Source: Cellvibrio polysaccharolyticus
GTDB taxonomy: Bacteria; Pseudomonadota; Gammaproteobacteria; Pseudomonadales; Cellvibrionaceae
Assembly: GCF_015182315.1 (NCBI RefSeq)
Contig: NZ_PRDL01000001.1
Location: forward strand, 372,001 to 436,000
Direction: 5' to 3'
Length of the DNA: 64,000 nt
Under the pieces are notes generated by a model that was not told the DNA's origin, ran no database searches, and saw nothing but the letters and a program-made list of their open reading frames with translations. Below, in pieces: positions 1 to 8,255 of the stretch. The first letter of the stretch is position 1. Every line of letters starts with the position of its first letter. The translations under genes and the position numbers were made by a program.

Positions 1-60
1 GAAGAAACCGGCCAGGGCGGCGTGGTGGATTTGTTTTTCAACAATCTGATTCTGCAATAA
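1..60 (+). CDS. C-terminal end of an unidentified protein (partial)
   Basis: Nineteen codons followed by TAA at 58-60 are open from the first base of the window and end in the residues NNLILQ. The tail is too short to assign a family. The gene runs off the left edge and is convergent with gshA; the gap to gshA is occupied by a hairpin repeat. Whether this frame is the coding one is inferred only from its clean stop and the lack of any other gene there. Confidence 0.4.
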   Translation, partial: EETGQGGVVDLFFNNLILQ

Positions 61-227
61 CCCAACGAACGCTACCTTCTCGCGGCGTCAATTCAGAGAA
101 ATGCCCATATTTGGGGCTGTTAACTGCCACTCTGTCGGATTTTCATCAGGTTGTTTGTTCCAAAAAATTTACCCCGATGAGGGATAAAAGCGCAAACTTC
201 ACTATGCCAAAGATCTGCACCATACGA

Positions 228-453
228 GTTTGGTGTTAGCCCCCTTCTTCCAAAACCGTCGGGTCATGGACAACCGCCAGGGATGGCGGGAGTTAGAGTA
301 ACGCAGGAGCGGTTGCCGTTGACCCGTCGGAGCTACAAAAACGTATGCATTCGCCACATCCATGTGGCTCACCCTTCGGGCAGCTACGCTGTGCAAATTG
401 CCTATCCTGCCAATTTGTCATGCGTTTTTGGAAGAAGGGGGCTAATGCCAAAC
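228..453. repeat. Long hairpin dispersed repeat, copy 1
   Basis: Two 28-nt arms (228-255 and 426-453) are inverted complements with only two mismatches. The arms begin GTTTGG and end next to CCAAAACCGTCG. The interior holds smaller hairpins: CCGCCA-GGGA-TGGCGG near 274-289, and CGTCGGGTCA (257-266) facing a complementary TGACCCGTCG further on. The same architecture recurs at 21049-21154 and, reduced, at 8031-8087. Short open frames on both strands across this stretch follow from the repeat and are not called as genes. The element fills the gap between two convergent genes, so it could act as a terminator or be a non-autonomous mobile repeat. Confidence 0.8.
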
Positions 454-477
454 GGCCAGAATGGCACCTTCCCGATT

Positions 478-2169
478 CTATCCCGCACTCGCTACAGCTT
501 GCTGACACCCGCACTGATGATACTGTTGATAATAATCAGCAAGATACTCGTCAAACGGCAATTGCGGTTGTTGTTCCTGGGCGTGTTGTTCGTCCAGAGA
601 CTGTTGGCGCAACTGCTCGAAGTGGCTGGCAATCGTTGCATCCGGCTTGCGGCTGGCAAACCAGCGGCGGTGCTGTTCGGCGAGTTGCAGGCTGTGGGTA
701 AAGAAACTGATATCTTCAGTTTGCATATCGGCCAACACGCGCGCCGACGGCGTCAGTGACGGATCTTCCAGCTTGGCAAATTGTTGCCTCACCGCCTCTT
801 CGTACTGCGTTGAACCGTTAGCCTCGTCCAGCAAACGCGCACAAATCAGCGTTTGCTCAAGAATATCTTTAGCCCAGCTGCGCATCGGCACAGATTGCCC
901 CTGGTTCAACAACTGCAATTGCGGATCGCGACCGGCATACACAATATCTTTCTGGTTCTGCTGTTCTTCCGCCCACACCGTGCAATTGGTTTCCGGGCTG
1001 TCCTGCAACAGACAGAACATCAGGAACGCATCCATCACCCGCAGCTGGTCGGCGTTGACGCCCAGAGGTTCGTAGGGGTTAAGGTCAAGGCAGCGCACTT
1101 CAATATATTCCACCCCGCCAAGACGCAGTGCCTGCAAGGCCGTTTCGCCAGAGCGCGCAGTGCGCTTGGGGCGAATGCTGCTGTAGAACTCGTTTTCAAT
1201 TTGCAGCAAACCGGTATTCAGTTGCTGGTAGTTGCCTTGTGCATCGCGCAAACCGAGCGTTTCGTAAGCCGGATGAGTGCGGGTAATCGCTCCGCACAAG
1301 GTATTCAGGTAAGACGGCAGGTCGTTGTAATTGACCACCAGCGCTTGTTGCGCCGAGCTTTGGTAACCGAGATCGCCCATGCGCAAGGACGTGGCTTCGG
1401 GCAGATACATGGTGCCGTGGTTCGGGCTGAAAGGTTGCAGGCGGTGCTGGCGACCTTGCACAAAGCTGCCGCAAACGGCGGGTGCGGCACCGAACAGGTA
1501 AATCATCAACCAGAAATAGCGGCGGAAGTTACGAATCAGTGCGAAGTATTTGCGGGTTTTGAAATCGGTAAGGCTCTCGCTGCTGTTTTCATCGGTGTGC
1601 AGGGCTTGCCAGAAATCGTCCGGCAGCGAGAAGTTGTAGTGCACTCCGGCGATGGTTTGCATGGCGCGGCCGTAGCGATGGCCGAGGCCAACACGGTAGA
1701 TGGTTTTCATCAAACCGGCATTGGAGCTACCGTAACGGGCTACCGGAATTTCTGCGTCGCTGCCGAGTTTGCAGGGCATGCTGCTTGGCCACAGGCGCTC
1801 GTTGCTGCGCTCCAGTTGGTCAAAGGTAAAGCGATGAATATCGTCGAGCTGTTGTAACAGGGCATCAATATTGGTGAAGGGCTCGGTGATAAATTCCACC
1901 AGCGCTTCACTGTAATCGGTGGTGATATGCGGGTGTTTCAGTGCCGACCCCAGCTCTGCCGGGTGGTCAGTTTGCGCCAGGGTGCCTTCGGGCGTGATGC
2001 GCAGGCTTTCCTTTTCAAGGCCGCGCAAAATGCCGGTGAGCGCGCGGTTTATTTCCGGGCGGGCCATCAACGCCAGGCGTGATGGAGGAATGGTAGTGGT
2101 GTGGTGAGCCAAGCGCTGCTCCTGAAAACTGTCCAGGCCATAGCGCTGGAACAAAAAATCGTAATGCAC
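478..2169 (-). CDS. gshA: Glutamate-cysteine ligase
   Basis: Catalyses ATP-dependent joining of glutamate and cysteine, the first step of glutathione synthesis in the cytoplasm. The 563-residue protein has the proteobacterial GshA pattern: GLEKESLR near residue 51, the acidic TTDYSEALVEFIT segment, MQTIAGVHYNFSLP near residue 167, a PKRTARSGE segment near residue 335 and GGVEYIEVRCLDLNP shortly after. It is slightly longer than the E. coli enzyme (about 518 residues), mostly through an N-terminal extension of about 34 residues and a Gln-rich C-terminus. The start used is GTG directly after an in-frame TAA with no strong Shine-Dalgarno; the ATG at residue 35 (MARPEI) is possible, but the RLAL segment before it resembles pseudomonad GshA N-termini, so a start upstream of that ATG is favoured. 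Confidence 0.93.
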   Translation of the reverse strand: MHYDFLFQRYGLDSFQEQRLAHHTTTIPPSRLALMARPEINRALTGILRGLEKESLRITPEGTLAQTDHPAELGSALKHPHITTDYSEALVEFITEPFTNIDALLQQLDDIHRFTFDQLERSNERLWPSSMPCKLGSDAEIPVARYGSSNAGLMKTIYRVGLGHRYGRAMQTIAGVHYNFSLPDDFWQALHTDENSSESLTDFKTRKYFALIRNFRRYFWLMIYLFGAAPAVCGSFVQGRQHRLQPFSPNHGTMYLPEATSLRMGDLGYQSSAQQALVVNYNDLPSYLNTLCGAITRTHPAYETLGLRDAQGNYQQLNTGLLQIENEFYSSIRPKRTARSGETALQALRLGGVEYIEVRCLDLNPYEPLGVNADQLRVMDAFLMFCLLQDSPETNCTVWAEEQQNQKDIVYAGRDPQLQLLNQGQSVPMRSWAKDILEQTLICARLLDEANGSTQYEEAVRQQFAKLEDPSLTPSARVLADMQTEDISFFTHSLQLAEQHRRWFASRKPDATIASHFEQLRQQSLDEQHAQEQQPQLPFDEYLADYYQQYHQCGCQQAVASAG

Positions 2170-2218
2170 AGGTTAACGCATTGCCTGGGGTTATGCCTGT
2201 GCTTCCCGGTCTATCCGA

Positions 2219-2617
2219 TTACAGCAGCGATCCCTGAGGATGATCATCGTCAGGGGTTTCAAGAGCAACCTCTGTCTCCGGCGTGTCTTCGCTGGAAGAT
2301 GGGTCGTCAGGCAGCGGCGTGTCCGCATCAGCCTCTGGCGAGGCGGTGATCGGTGTGTCTTTCACCGCCGGGGCACCCGAGCCGGCTTCCGGCAGAATAT
2401 CTTCCGGTATCACCGGCAGGCCTTTTTCGCTGACGCCGCAACTGACGGCGTGAATGCGCTGGGTGTAGTCTTTCGAACTCACCTCGAACATCAGGTTGAT
2501 GGCTTCATCTTTATGAGGGGTTTTGTACAAACTGCCCGGATCTCTGCCATCCAGCCAATCTTTCTGCTTGCCCAGGAAAAGCCTGGCCTGGTTTTGCAAA
2601 ATATATACTTCACTCAT
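2219..2617 (-). CDS. Small conserved hypothetical protein with acidic tail
   Basis: A 132-residue protein beginning MSEVYILQNQ. The first 70 residues look like a compact folded domain (QARLFLGKQKDWLDG, then DEAINLMFEVSSKDYTQRI). The last 55 residues are a low-complexity Pro/Asp/Glu/Ser/Thr tail that is probably disordered. The start at 2617 is preferred over an upstream ATG at 2674 because GGCAGGTG lies just ahead of it. It sits upstream of gshA in the same direction, about 50 bp away, and could be co-transcribed. I do not recognise the family and assign no function. Confidence 0.7.
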   Translation of the reverse strand: MSEVYILQNQARLFLGKQKDWLDGRDPGSLYKTPHKDEAINLMFEVSSKDYTQRIHAVSCGVSEKGLPVIPEDILPEAGSGAPAVKDTPITASPEADADTPLPDDPSSSEDTPETEVALETPDDDHPQGSLL

Positions 2618-2753
2618 GAGCACCTGCCGAAACGCGGTTTTTTCAAACTTCTGCGGGTGGTTTGCCGCCCGCACTCTGCAAAAAGTGAAGCCCTTTATGA
2701 GGGCAAATCGGGCGGTAACAAGGGGGTATGCCGTAATTTTCTCTCGCCGGTGA

Positions 2754-3959
2754 TTAACGGGCGCTCTGGGTGATCATTTGCTCGGGCAATTGCTGCTCTT
2801 GCTGACGATCCAGCGCATAGCTGTTAACGAACTGGAAAATCACGTCGCGTGCCAGACGGGTTTCAGCGTTGGTCAAAAAGACCATGCCGATATCCAGCTC
2901 GCGGTTGAAGACCATTTCAGCGCGAAAACCCTGTACCCAGCCGCCGTGGTGCACGAAGTTCTGGTAGGCGCCCACATCAAATACCCGCCAGCCAAGGCCG
3001 TACCAGGTTTTTACCGTGGCGGGCTGTTGGCCGTAATGGGAGCGGGCCACCGCGTTGCGAATAATTTTGCTGTGTAGCTGGTCCAGCGTGGTGGCGGCAA
3101 GTACGTCAGGGCGATAACCCATTTGCGCCATCAGCCATTTGGCCATGTCATTGATACTGGCGTTGGCACCGGCAGCCGGGGCGATATTGTAGTAGTTCTG
3201 GTTCACTTTCACGCTTTGCCATTTACCCTGGCGCAACACGTGAGGGGTGGTGTGGTTGGGGCTGGCTTGCAGCGCATCAATACCAAACGAGGCATTGGTC
3301 ATGCCCAGCGGTGCGAACAGGTGTTTGCCCACAAAATCTTCGTAAGTTTCACCGCTGCGCGCCTGAATCATGTCGCCCGCCAGGCTGAATACCACATTCT
3401 GATAGCCGTAGCAGGCTTTGGGGGCGCAGGAAAAATCTACCGTTTTCAACCGTTGCACCACATCACTGTAGGGCACATTGTCTTCAATCAGGTTGGTGTA
3501 GGCATGGGGAATTAAACCGCTGGTGTGTGCCAGCACGTCCTGCAAGGTGACTTGTTTGCCGTAGGCGGCATTTTTGAAGCGCACATCTTTCAGGGTGTCA
3601 TAAAGGGTTGCGTCCCAGCCGATTTGCTGTCCCTGAACCAGTACCGCGGCAGCGGTGGAGGCGATGGTTTTGGAGACTGATGCGAGGCGGAACACTGTGT
3701 CGGGTGTGACCAGGTCACTGCCGCCCACTTCGCGTACGCCGTAGCCTTTTAAAACCTGCACCTTGCCGTTGGCAATTACCACCAGCGCAGCACCCGGTAC
3801 TTCAGGCGCTACGGTTTCAGCAATGTAGTTTTCAAAGTCCACCACAAACTGTGGCATGTCCTGGGGAATGGGGTTGGCAAATACCGCAGATGCCAGTGTG
3901 CTGCCACAAACCAGAGCGGGAATCATGGCCAGCCGGGAGAGAATTTTTTTCAGATACAT
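2754..3959 (-). CDS. Serine hydrolase of the class C beta-lactamase / DD-peptidase superfamily
   Basis: A 401-residue exported protein with a signal peptide ending near AVFANP. The penicillin-binding fold signatures are in order: the nucleophile motif SVSK at residues 94-97, YQN at 186-188 (the YxN motif) and HHGG at 337-340 (the KTG-equivalent of this subfamily). These place it with AmpC-like and esterase-like serine hydrolases (family S12). It probably acts in the periplasm on a peptidoglycan peptide or an ester; the substrate cannot be read from sequence, and it need not confer beta-lactam resistance. It is a single gene between unrelated neighbours. Confidence 0.88.
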   Translation of the reverse strand: MYLKKILSRLAMIPALVCGSTLASAVFANPIPQDMPQFVVDFENYIAETVAPEVPGAALVVIANGKVQVLKGYGVREVGGSDLVTPDTVFRLASVSKTIASTAAAVLVQGQQIGWDATLYDTLKDVRFKNAAYGKQVTLQDVLAHTSGLIPHAYTNLIEDNVPYSDVVQRLKTVDFSCAPKACYGYQNVVFSLAGDMIQARSGETYEDFVGKHLFAPLGMTNASFGIDALQASPNHTTPHVLRQGKWQSVKVNQNYYNIAPAAGANASINDMAKWLMAQMGYRPDVLAATTLDQLHSKIIRNAVARSHYGQQPATVKTWYGLGWRVFDVGAYQNFVHHGGWVQGFRAEMVFNRELDIGMVFLTNAETRLARDVIFQFVNSYALDRQQEQQLPEQMITQSAR

Positions 3960-4058
3960 AGGAAATGACCGATCGCTTCGATGAATACCAGACGAACCGC
4001 GTTGGGTTCGGGGTCCTTTTATTATCGGGTGCGGGTTGTTGGTGCCCTGCCCCTGTTT

Positions 4059-4081
4059 GGCGCCCGTTCCTGTCGGGCGCC
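4059..4081 (-). terminator. GC-rich hairpin downstream of the di-haem cytochrome gene
   Basis: GGCGCCCG at 4059-4066 and CGGGCGCC at 4074-4081 form a perfect 8-bp stem with a 7-nt loop, 18 bp after the cytochrome stop codon. On the minus strand no clear T-run follows, so intrinsic termination is only a possibility. Confidence 0.35.
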
Positions 4082-4099
4082 CGGGCGCTGATGGTCTTT

Positions 4100-6220
4100 C
4101 TACAGAGTTTTTAAAAACTCCAGCAATTCGTCCCGTTGTGTCGGGTCCAGCGCAGGCAGGACTGTACCATCCGGTTGCGGGGTTCGGCCAGCGGCATATT
4201 CATGTCCGTTATTGAAATTGCCTTTCAAATCGGTGCGAAATACAAAACCTTCGTAGCCTTCGGTTTTGAAACCCACTTTTTGCGGATCGAATTCGCGGCT
4301 GCCCACCAGAAATTGCTGCGGCCGGTATTCGCCATTTTCCGGATCACCGGGGCGCTTTGCCGGTAGCAATAAATCGTACAGCGTGGGTACCGAACCATTG
4401 TGCAAATAAGGCGCGGTGGCCCAGATGCCATTTAACGAACGCGCTTTATAAGCCAGCAGCGAATCGTAAGGGCGCGTGGTGGTGTCGGGTCGGTACTGTC
4501 CGGCTTTCACACTGTATTTCACGTCGTTTTCAAAAAACGACAAGCCCAGTGTGTACAACCAATCCAGCCAGCGGCGAAACAAAAATTTATCCGGGTCTGC
4601 CGATGACACCACGCCGGTGGTGGCCGAAGTCAGAATCTGAATGACCGGTGCCGTGTCTTCCAGTACCAGCGGGCCAACGCCGGTATCCTGGTAGGTGTAT
4701 TTGAAATTGCCGGAGCGTCCGGTGTAGTTCACGCTGTTTTCCGCCATGGTCGGGTCGGTGCCAACCAGGTTGATATCCGACATCTTGGCGATCACCATCC
4801 GGTCCCAGGCATCCCGCTCAATCAGCTCGTGGCAGGCCTGGCAATATTTGGCGTAAATGCGTTTGCCGCGGGCGGCTTTGGGGCGATCAATTTCGCCGAG
4901 CACAGCTTCCGGCCACACCGGCGATGTCAGACTTTTCAGTTGGGCTTCCAGCCGTTGCAGGTTGATCAAATCAATGGATGAGGTGAAGTCGATATGCTTG
5001 AGTTTTTTGCGCTGGCCAGTGAGAAAGGCCGACAGGCTGAAACCGGGCGGTTGGGCGCTCCAGTCGAGAATGCTGAACACGCCGATCACCTCACCGGCGT
5101 TGCGCCCCAACGGGCCAACCGCAGCATTGCCCGCCAGACCGTTCCATTGCACGTAGTCAGAATGGGTGATGTCCCATAAAAACGGATAGCTCACCGGCGC
5201 ATTCGGTTCATTGAACAGTGCATCGCGAATCAAATACATGGATTGTTCATCCAGCGCCGGTGCACCGGGGGCTGACGACATCAGCCGCTCTACAATCAGC
5301 AGGAATTCGTCGTCGCCAATAATGGTGTCATTGATCGCGTCCAGCGCATGGTCAACTTGCGCTGCTGTCAGCAGCGGTTGGTCGTTATCGTTCAGCAACT
5401 CCAGCAAAATACCGCGCAACTGGCCTTTATCCAGCACGTATTGCAATACCCGGTTATAGATGCGACCAAAGGCATCCAGCCGCGCATAGGCGTATTCCAG
5501 CTCGCTGTGGTTGATGCGGTTGTAGAGTTCGATTTTGGTGGTCCAGTGGTGCAGTGCGTCTTGTACCTGGTCGGCATCCATAAAGTCGTGGCGCAGCGCC
5601 AGTACCCGCTCGTTAAAGCGATGGCGCTTGGCCTCGTCGGCGAGGGTTTGCACCAGCGCTTTTTCCAGAGCCAGTAAAAAGCTCACCATATCGGCTTTGG
5701 CCGGGGCGCCATCAATACGAATCGCCTGGCCCTGGTAGTTCACCTGGCCGGTATGGCAGGCGGCGCAGGTAAAACCCACGTAGTTCATCTGGCGGTAATA
5801 TTCTTTGGTAAAGCCGACTGGCAGGCCATCGGGGTTAAAAAAGGTGGGCTTTTGCGGCAGGTAGCGGAACAGATCCATGTGCTGGTTATCGCGAAACAGG
5901 ATTTCGCTATCCACCTGCTCCAGCGCGATAAAGAAATCGTAGGGAATCAGCGCCGAGCCCTGGGTAGTGTTGTAATACCAGAGCGTATCGGCGACGTTCC
6001 AGCCCTGATCCAGATAAATGGGGGTGGCAAAGCTTTCGCCCAGGGCGCCGTTCGGCATGGCAATGGCACCGCGATCCGGATCGCGATCCAGGTTCTGGTA
6101 AATCTTGCCAATCGCCAGGGTAACGCCCATCAAAACAATGACTGCGACCAGCACACCAAGCAGAAACTTCCAGCGGTGTTTAAAAAAAAGGTAAGCCGCC
6201 GCCAGTAAGTGGAATTGCAT
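4100..6220 (-). CDS. Membrane-anchored di-haem cytochrome c peroxidase-like / RoxA-like protein
   Basis: A 706-residue protein with one N-terminal membrane helix and two haem c attachment motifs, CAACH near residues 152-156 and CQACH near 460-464. The stretch LDQGWNVADTLWYYNTTQG followed by LIPYDFFIALEQ resembles the di-haem peroxidase-like family that includes the rubber oxygenase RoxA, so a periplasmic haem oxygenase or peroxidase role is plausible; the substrate is unknown. The C-terminal half carries the usual YLHNGSVPTLYDLL segment of MauG/peroxidase-type cytochromes. The start at 6220 is preferred to the ATG at 6250 because GGAAAGGAG precedes it. It is divergent from coaD across a 270-bp gap. 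Confidence 0.82.
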   Translation of the reverse strand: MQFHLLAAAYLFFKHRWKFLLGVLVAVIVLMGVTLAIGKIYQNLDRDPDRGAIAMPNGALGESFATPIYLDQGWNVADTLWYYNTTQGSALIPYDFFIALEQVDSEILFRDNQHMDLFRYLPQKPTFFNPDGLPVGFTKEYYRQMNYVGFTCAACHTGQVNYQGQAIRIDGAPAKADMVSFLLALEKALVQTLADEAKRHRFNERVLALRHDFMDADQVQDALHHWTTKIELYNRINHSELEYAYARLDAFGRIYNRVLQYVLDKGQLRGILLELLNDNDQPLLTAAQVDHALDAINDTIIGDDEFLLIVERLMSSAPGAPALDEQSMYLIRDALFNEPNAPVSYPFLWDITHSDYVQWNGLAGNAAVGPLGRNAGEVIGVFSILDWSAQPPGFSLSAFLTGQRKKLKHIDFTSSIDLINLQRLEAQLKSLTSPVWPEAVLGEIDRPKAARGKRIYAKYCQACHELIERDAWDRMVIAKMSDINLVGTDPTMAENSVNYTGRSGNFKYTYQDTGVGPLVLEDTAPVIQILTSATTGVVSSADPDKFLFRRWLDWLYTLGLSFFENDVKYSVKAGQYRPDTTTRPYDSLLAYKARSLNGIWATAPYLHNGSVPTLYDLLLPAKRPGDPENGEYRPQQFLVGSREFDPQKVGFKTEGYEGFVFRTDLKGNFNNGHEYAAGRTPQPDGTVLPALDPTQRDELLEFLKTL

Positions 6221-6494
6221 AATCCTTGTCGCTCCTTTCCATTTCTCCATTGATCAGCGCATCCCGCTGATACAGCGCTCTTGTAAAGAACGCGGTTCCG
6301 CACGCCGCACTGATAAGCGCTGGCGCGTAAATAGATAAAATAACCAGAGGGAGACTACGCTTTTTTTGGCTGCGGGAAAACCGCTTATTGCCATCTGCCG
6401 TTATGGCTTGCGGTGCAGTGTGCTGGCAGTTTTGCACCTTTTTTTGTACTATCTGCCTCCCGCTGCCTGGCAGCCCGAGTTTTGAGAGAATTCC

Positions 6495-6986
6495 ATGCGG
6501 ACAGTGGTTTATCCTGGCACTTTTGATCCTATTACCAACGGCCACATTGATCTGGTGGAACGCGCTTGTCGCCTGTTCGATAAGGTGGTGCTGGGCGTGG
6601 CAGCCAGCGAGCGTAAAAAACCGCTGTTTTCCCTCGAAGAGCGTGTGGGGCTGGCGAAGCAGAATCTTTCTCACCTCGCTAACGTTGAAGTGTGTGGTTT
6701 TAATATTCTGCTGGTAGATTTTGTTCGCGAAAAACAGGCCAGTGCGGTGTTGCGTGGTTTGCGTGCGGTGTCCGATTTTGAATATGAATTCCAGCTGGCC
6801 AATATGAACCGGGCGCTGGTGCCAGACACTGAAAGTCTGTTTCTCACCCCTGCTGAACACCTTTCTTACATTTCTTCCTCAATCGTGAAAGAAATCGCCA
6901 TTTTCAACGGTGATGTCAGCAAGTTCGTCACCCCTTCAGTGTCGAAAGCACTGTCAGTAAAATACGGCTTCACCACTGCTACCTGA
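6495..6986 (+). CDS. coaD: Phosphopantetheine adenylyltransferase
   Basis: Transfers AMP from ATP to 4'-phosphopantetheine to form dephospho-CoA, the penultimate step of coenzyme A synthesis. The 163-residue length is typical. The nucleotidyltransferase T/HxGH motif is present as TNGH after YPGTFDP, the LRGLRAVSDFEYE segment binds pantetheine, and YISSSIVKEIA is the conserved ATP-loop (ISSS) motif. It stands alone and is divergent from the cytochrome gene. Confidence 0.96.
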   Translation: MRTVVYPGTFDPITNGHIDLVERACRLFDKVVLGVAASERKKPLFSLEERVGLAKQNLSHLANVEVCGFNILLVDFVREKQASAVLRGLRAVSDFEYEFQLANMNRALVPDTESLFLTPAEHLSYISSSIVKEIAIFNGDVSKFVTPSVSKALSVKYGFTTAT

Positions 6987-7096
6987 TTTTTCCATCCCGA
7001 CTGCGCTTTTTTCGGCGCCATTCCCTGAGCCGGTTAACAGTCTGGCATTTTCGCTTTTGTTAGCATGCTGACTCTTGAATCATTGATGGAGTCATT

Positions 7097-8005
7097 ATGG
7101 AAATGCCACGGCGAGCAACCAAACCGCTACTGTTAACCTTGCTGGCTGCATTGTCATTTGCTGCCCAGGTTGAGGCGCAAAGCGATGATTGTCAGCTGGT
7201 CAGCACCGCCAGTGTTCAGCAAACCCTGGGGCTGGGCGCGCCGAAGCATAGTCAGGCGAACAGCTACGGCTCCTGTAACTGGTTGTTTCCGGAATCCGGC
7301 CTTTTCAAAACCCAGGTTTTCAAGTTGAGCAGCACCGCTGAAGCGGGCGAGTTGTATCAGGGTTATCTGCGCGAAACCCTGGCCGAGGCGGAAACCACGC
7401 CGCTGGGCGAACCGCTCGGGCAAAAAAGCATTCGCGGTGTTAAAGACCAGCACAGCCATCGCGTGGCATCGGTGGTGATTTTGCAGGACGATCAGGTGAT
7501 CGTGAGCGATTATCACGATGATCCCGCCAAATTTGACGGGCAAACGCTCAACAAACTGGAATCTTTAGCTGCTCAGGTCTTCGCCAACCGCGGTGGTATT
7601 GACCAGGATTTTGGCGGTTGCGACTGGTTTCCTCCGGCACAAACGGAACTGCTGCTGGGCAAAAACGCCACCATACAGCGGCTGGCAGACCAGCATTGTC
7701 TGGCCTATACCAATGATGGTGGCTCGCTGACCTTGTCGACCACGCCGTCGATGAACGCTGATGCTTTCGCTGTGATGCAAACCTCCTACAACAGCAATTG
7801 CACCACCGCTGCTTTGCGGGAACTGGGCGATAACGCTTTTGCCTATTTCGATTGCAAATCAGCCAATCCGGTAGTGATTGTGGAGATGCTGAATAAAGCC
7901 ACTCACGGCAACCTGGCCTACGCGCCACCCGGCGGCCGCGCGGCCAACAGCGGTGATGTGGAAGCCCTCAAGCCGTTGCTGCGTCATATCAGCAGCAAAC
8001 TGTAA
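7097..8005 (+). CDS. Secreted protein of unknown function with two similar cysteine-containing halves
   Basis: A 302-residue protein with a clear signal peptide (basic start, hydrophobic core, cleavage near VEAQ). The mature part seems to hold two related units: DCQLVSTASVQQTLGLG near residue 31, and GCDWFPPAQTELLLGKN near residue 173. Each begins with Cys followed by a short loop and an LG motif, and each has a second Cys later. This pattern resembles DUF3558-like secreted domains, but I cannot confirm it. It probably works in the periplasm. There is no operon partner: it is flanked by coaD 110 bp upstream and a hairpin repeat downstream. Confidence 0.7.
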   Translation: MEMPRRATKPLLLTLLAALSFAAQVEAQSDDCQLVSTASVQQTLGLGAPKHSQANSYGSCNWLFPESGLFKTQVFKLSSTAEAGELYQGYLRETLAEAETTPLGEPLGQKSIRGVKDQHSHRVASVVILQDDQVIVSDYHDDPAKFDGQTLNKLESLAAQVFANRGGIDQDFGGCDWFPPAQTELLLGKNATIQRLADQHCLAYTNDGGSLTLSTTPSMNADAFAVMQTSYNSNCTTAALRELGDNAFAYFDCKSANPVVIVEMLNKATHGNLAYAPPGGRAANSGDVEALKPLLRHISSKL

Positions 8006-8030
8006 TCGCTGGTTGCCTGCCAGGTTGTTG

Positions 8031-8087
8031 GTTTGTCATTAGGCTGTTTGACTCGCCGGTTTTGGAGCAAACAGCCTGACACCAAAC
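8031..8087. repeat. Hairpin dispersed repeat, reduced copy 3
   Basis: GTTTGTCATTAGGCTGTTTG at 8031-8050 faces a largely complementary arm at 8068-8087, with perfect pairing over the inner ten bases. The outer words (GTTTG...TTAG and the matching CAAAC end) are those of the repeats at 228-453 and 21049-21154, and 8060-8087 aligns over its length with the right arm of the 21-kb copy. The central part is much shorter. It may double as a terminator for the upstream secreted-protein gene. Confidence 0.65.
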
Positions 8088-8255
8088 TCGCATTGTGCCG
8101 GTCCGAGCATTCCTGTCCTGTTACCCGTAAAACGCCCTTTCGTGGTGCAAGGTTGATACAATAGCGCGGTTATACCCCGAAGCCTGTTATCAGGAACCTG
8201 GGTTTGGTGTTGCTTCCTCAGGAAGCGCGTCGTTCTTCTCTGCAGGTTCTCCCTT

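Noticed and set aside
202..759. Several overlapping open frames of 60-158 residues on both strands
   Set aside because: They lie on the hairpin repeat (228-453) and on the opposite strand of the end of gshA; their sequences are low in protein-like character and follow from the palindromic DNA.
853..1857. A 334-residue frame on the + strand opposite gshA
   Set aside because: It is the antisense shadow of a strongly conserved gshA; long shadows are common in GC-rich genes and it shows no motif.
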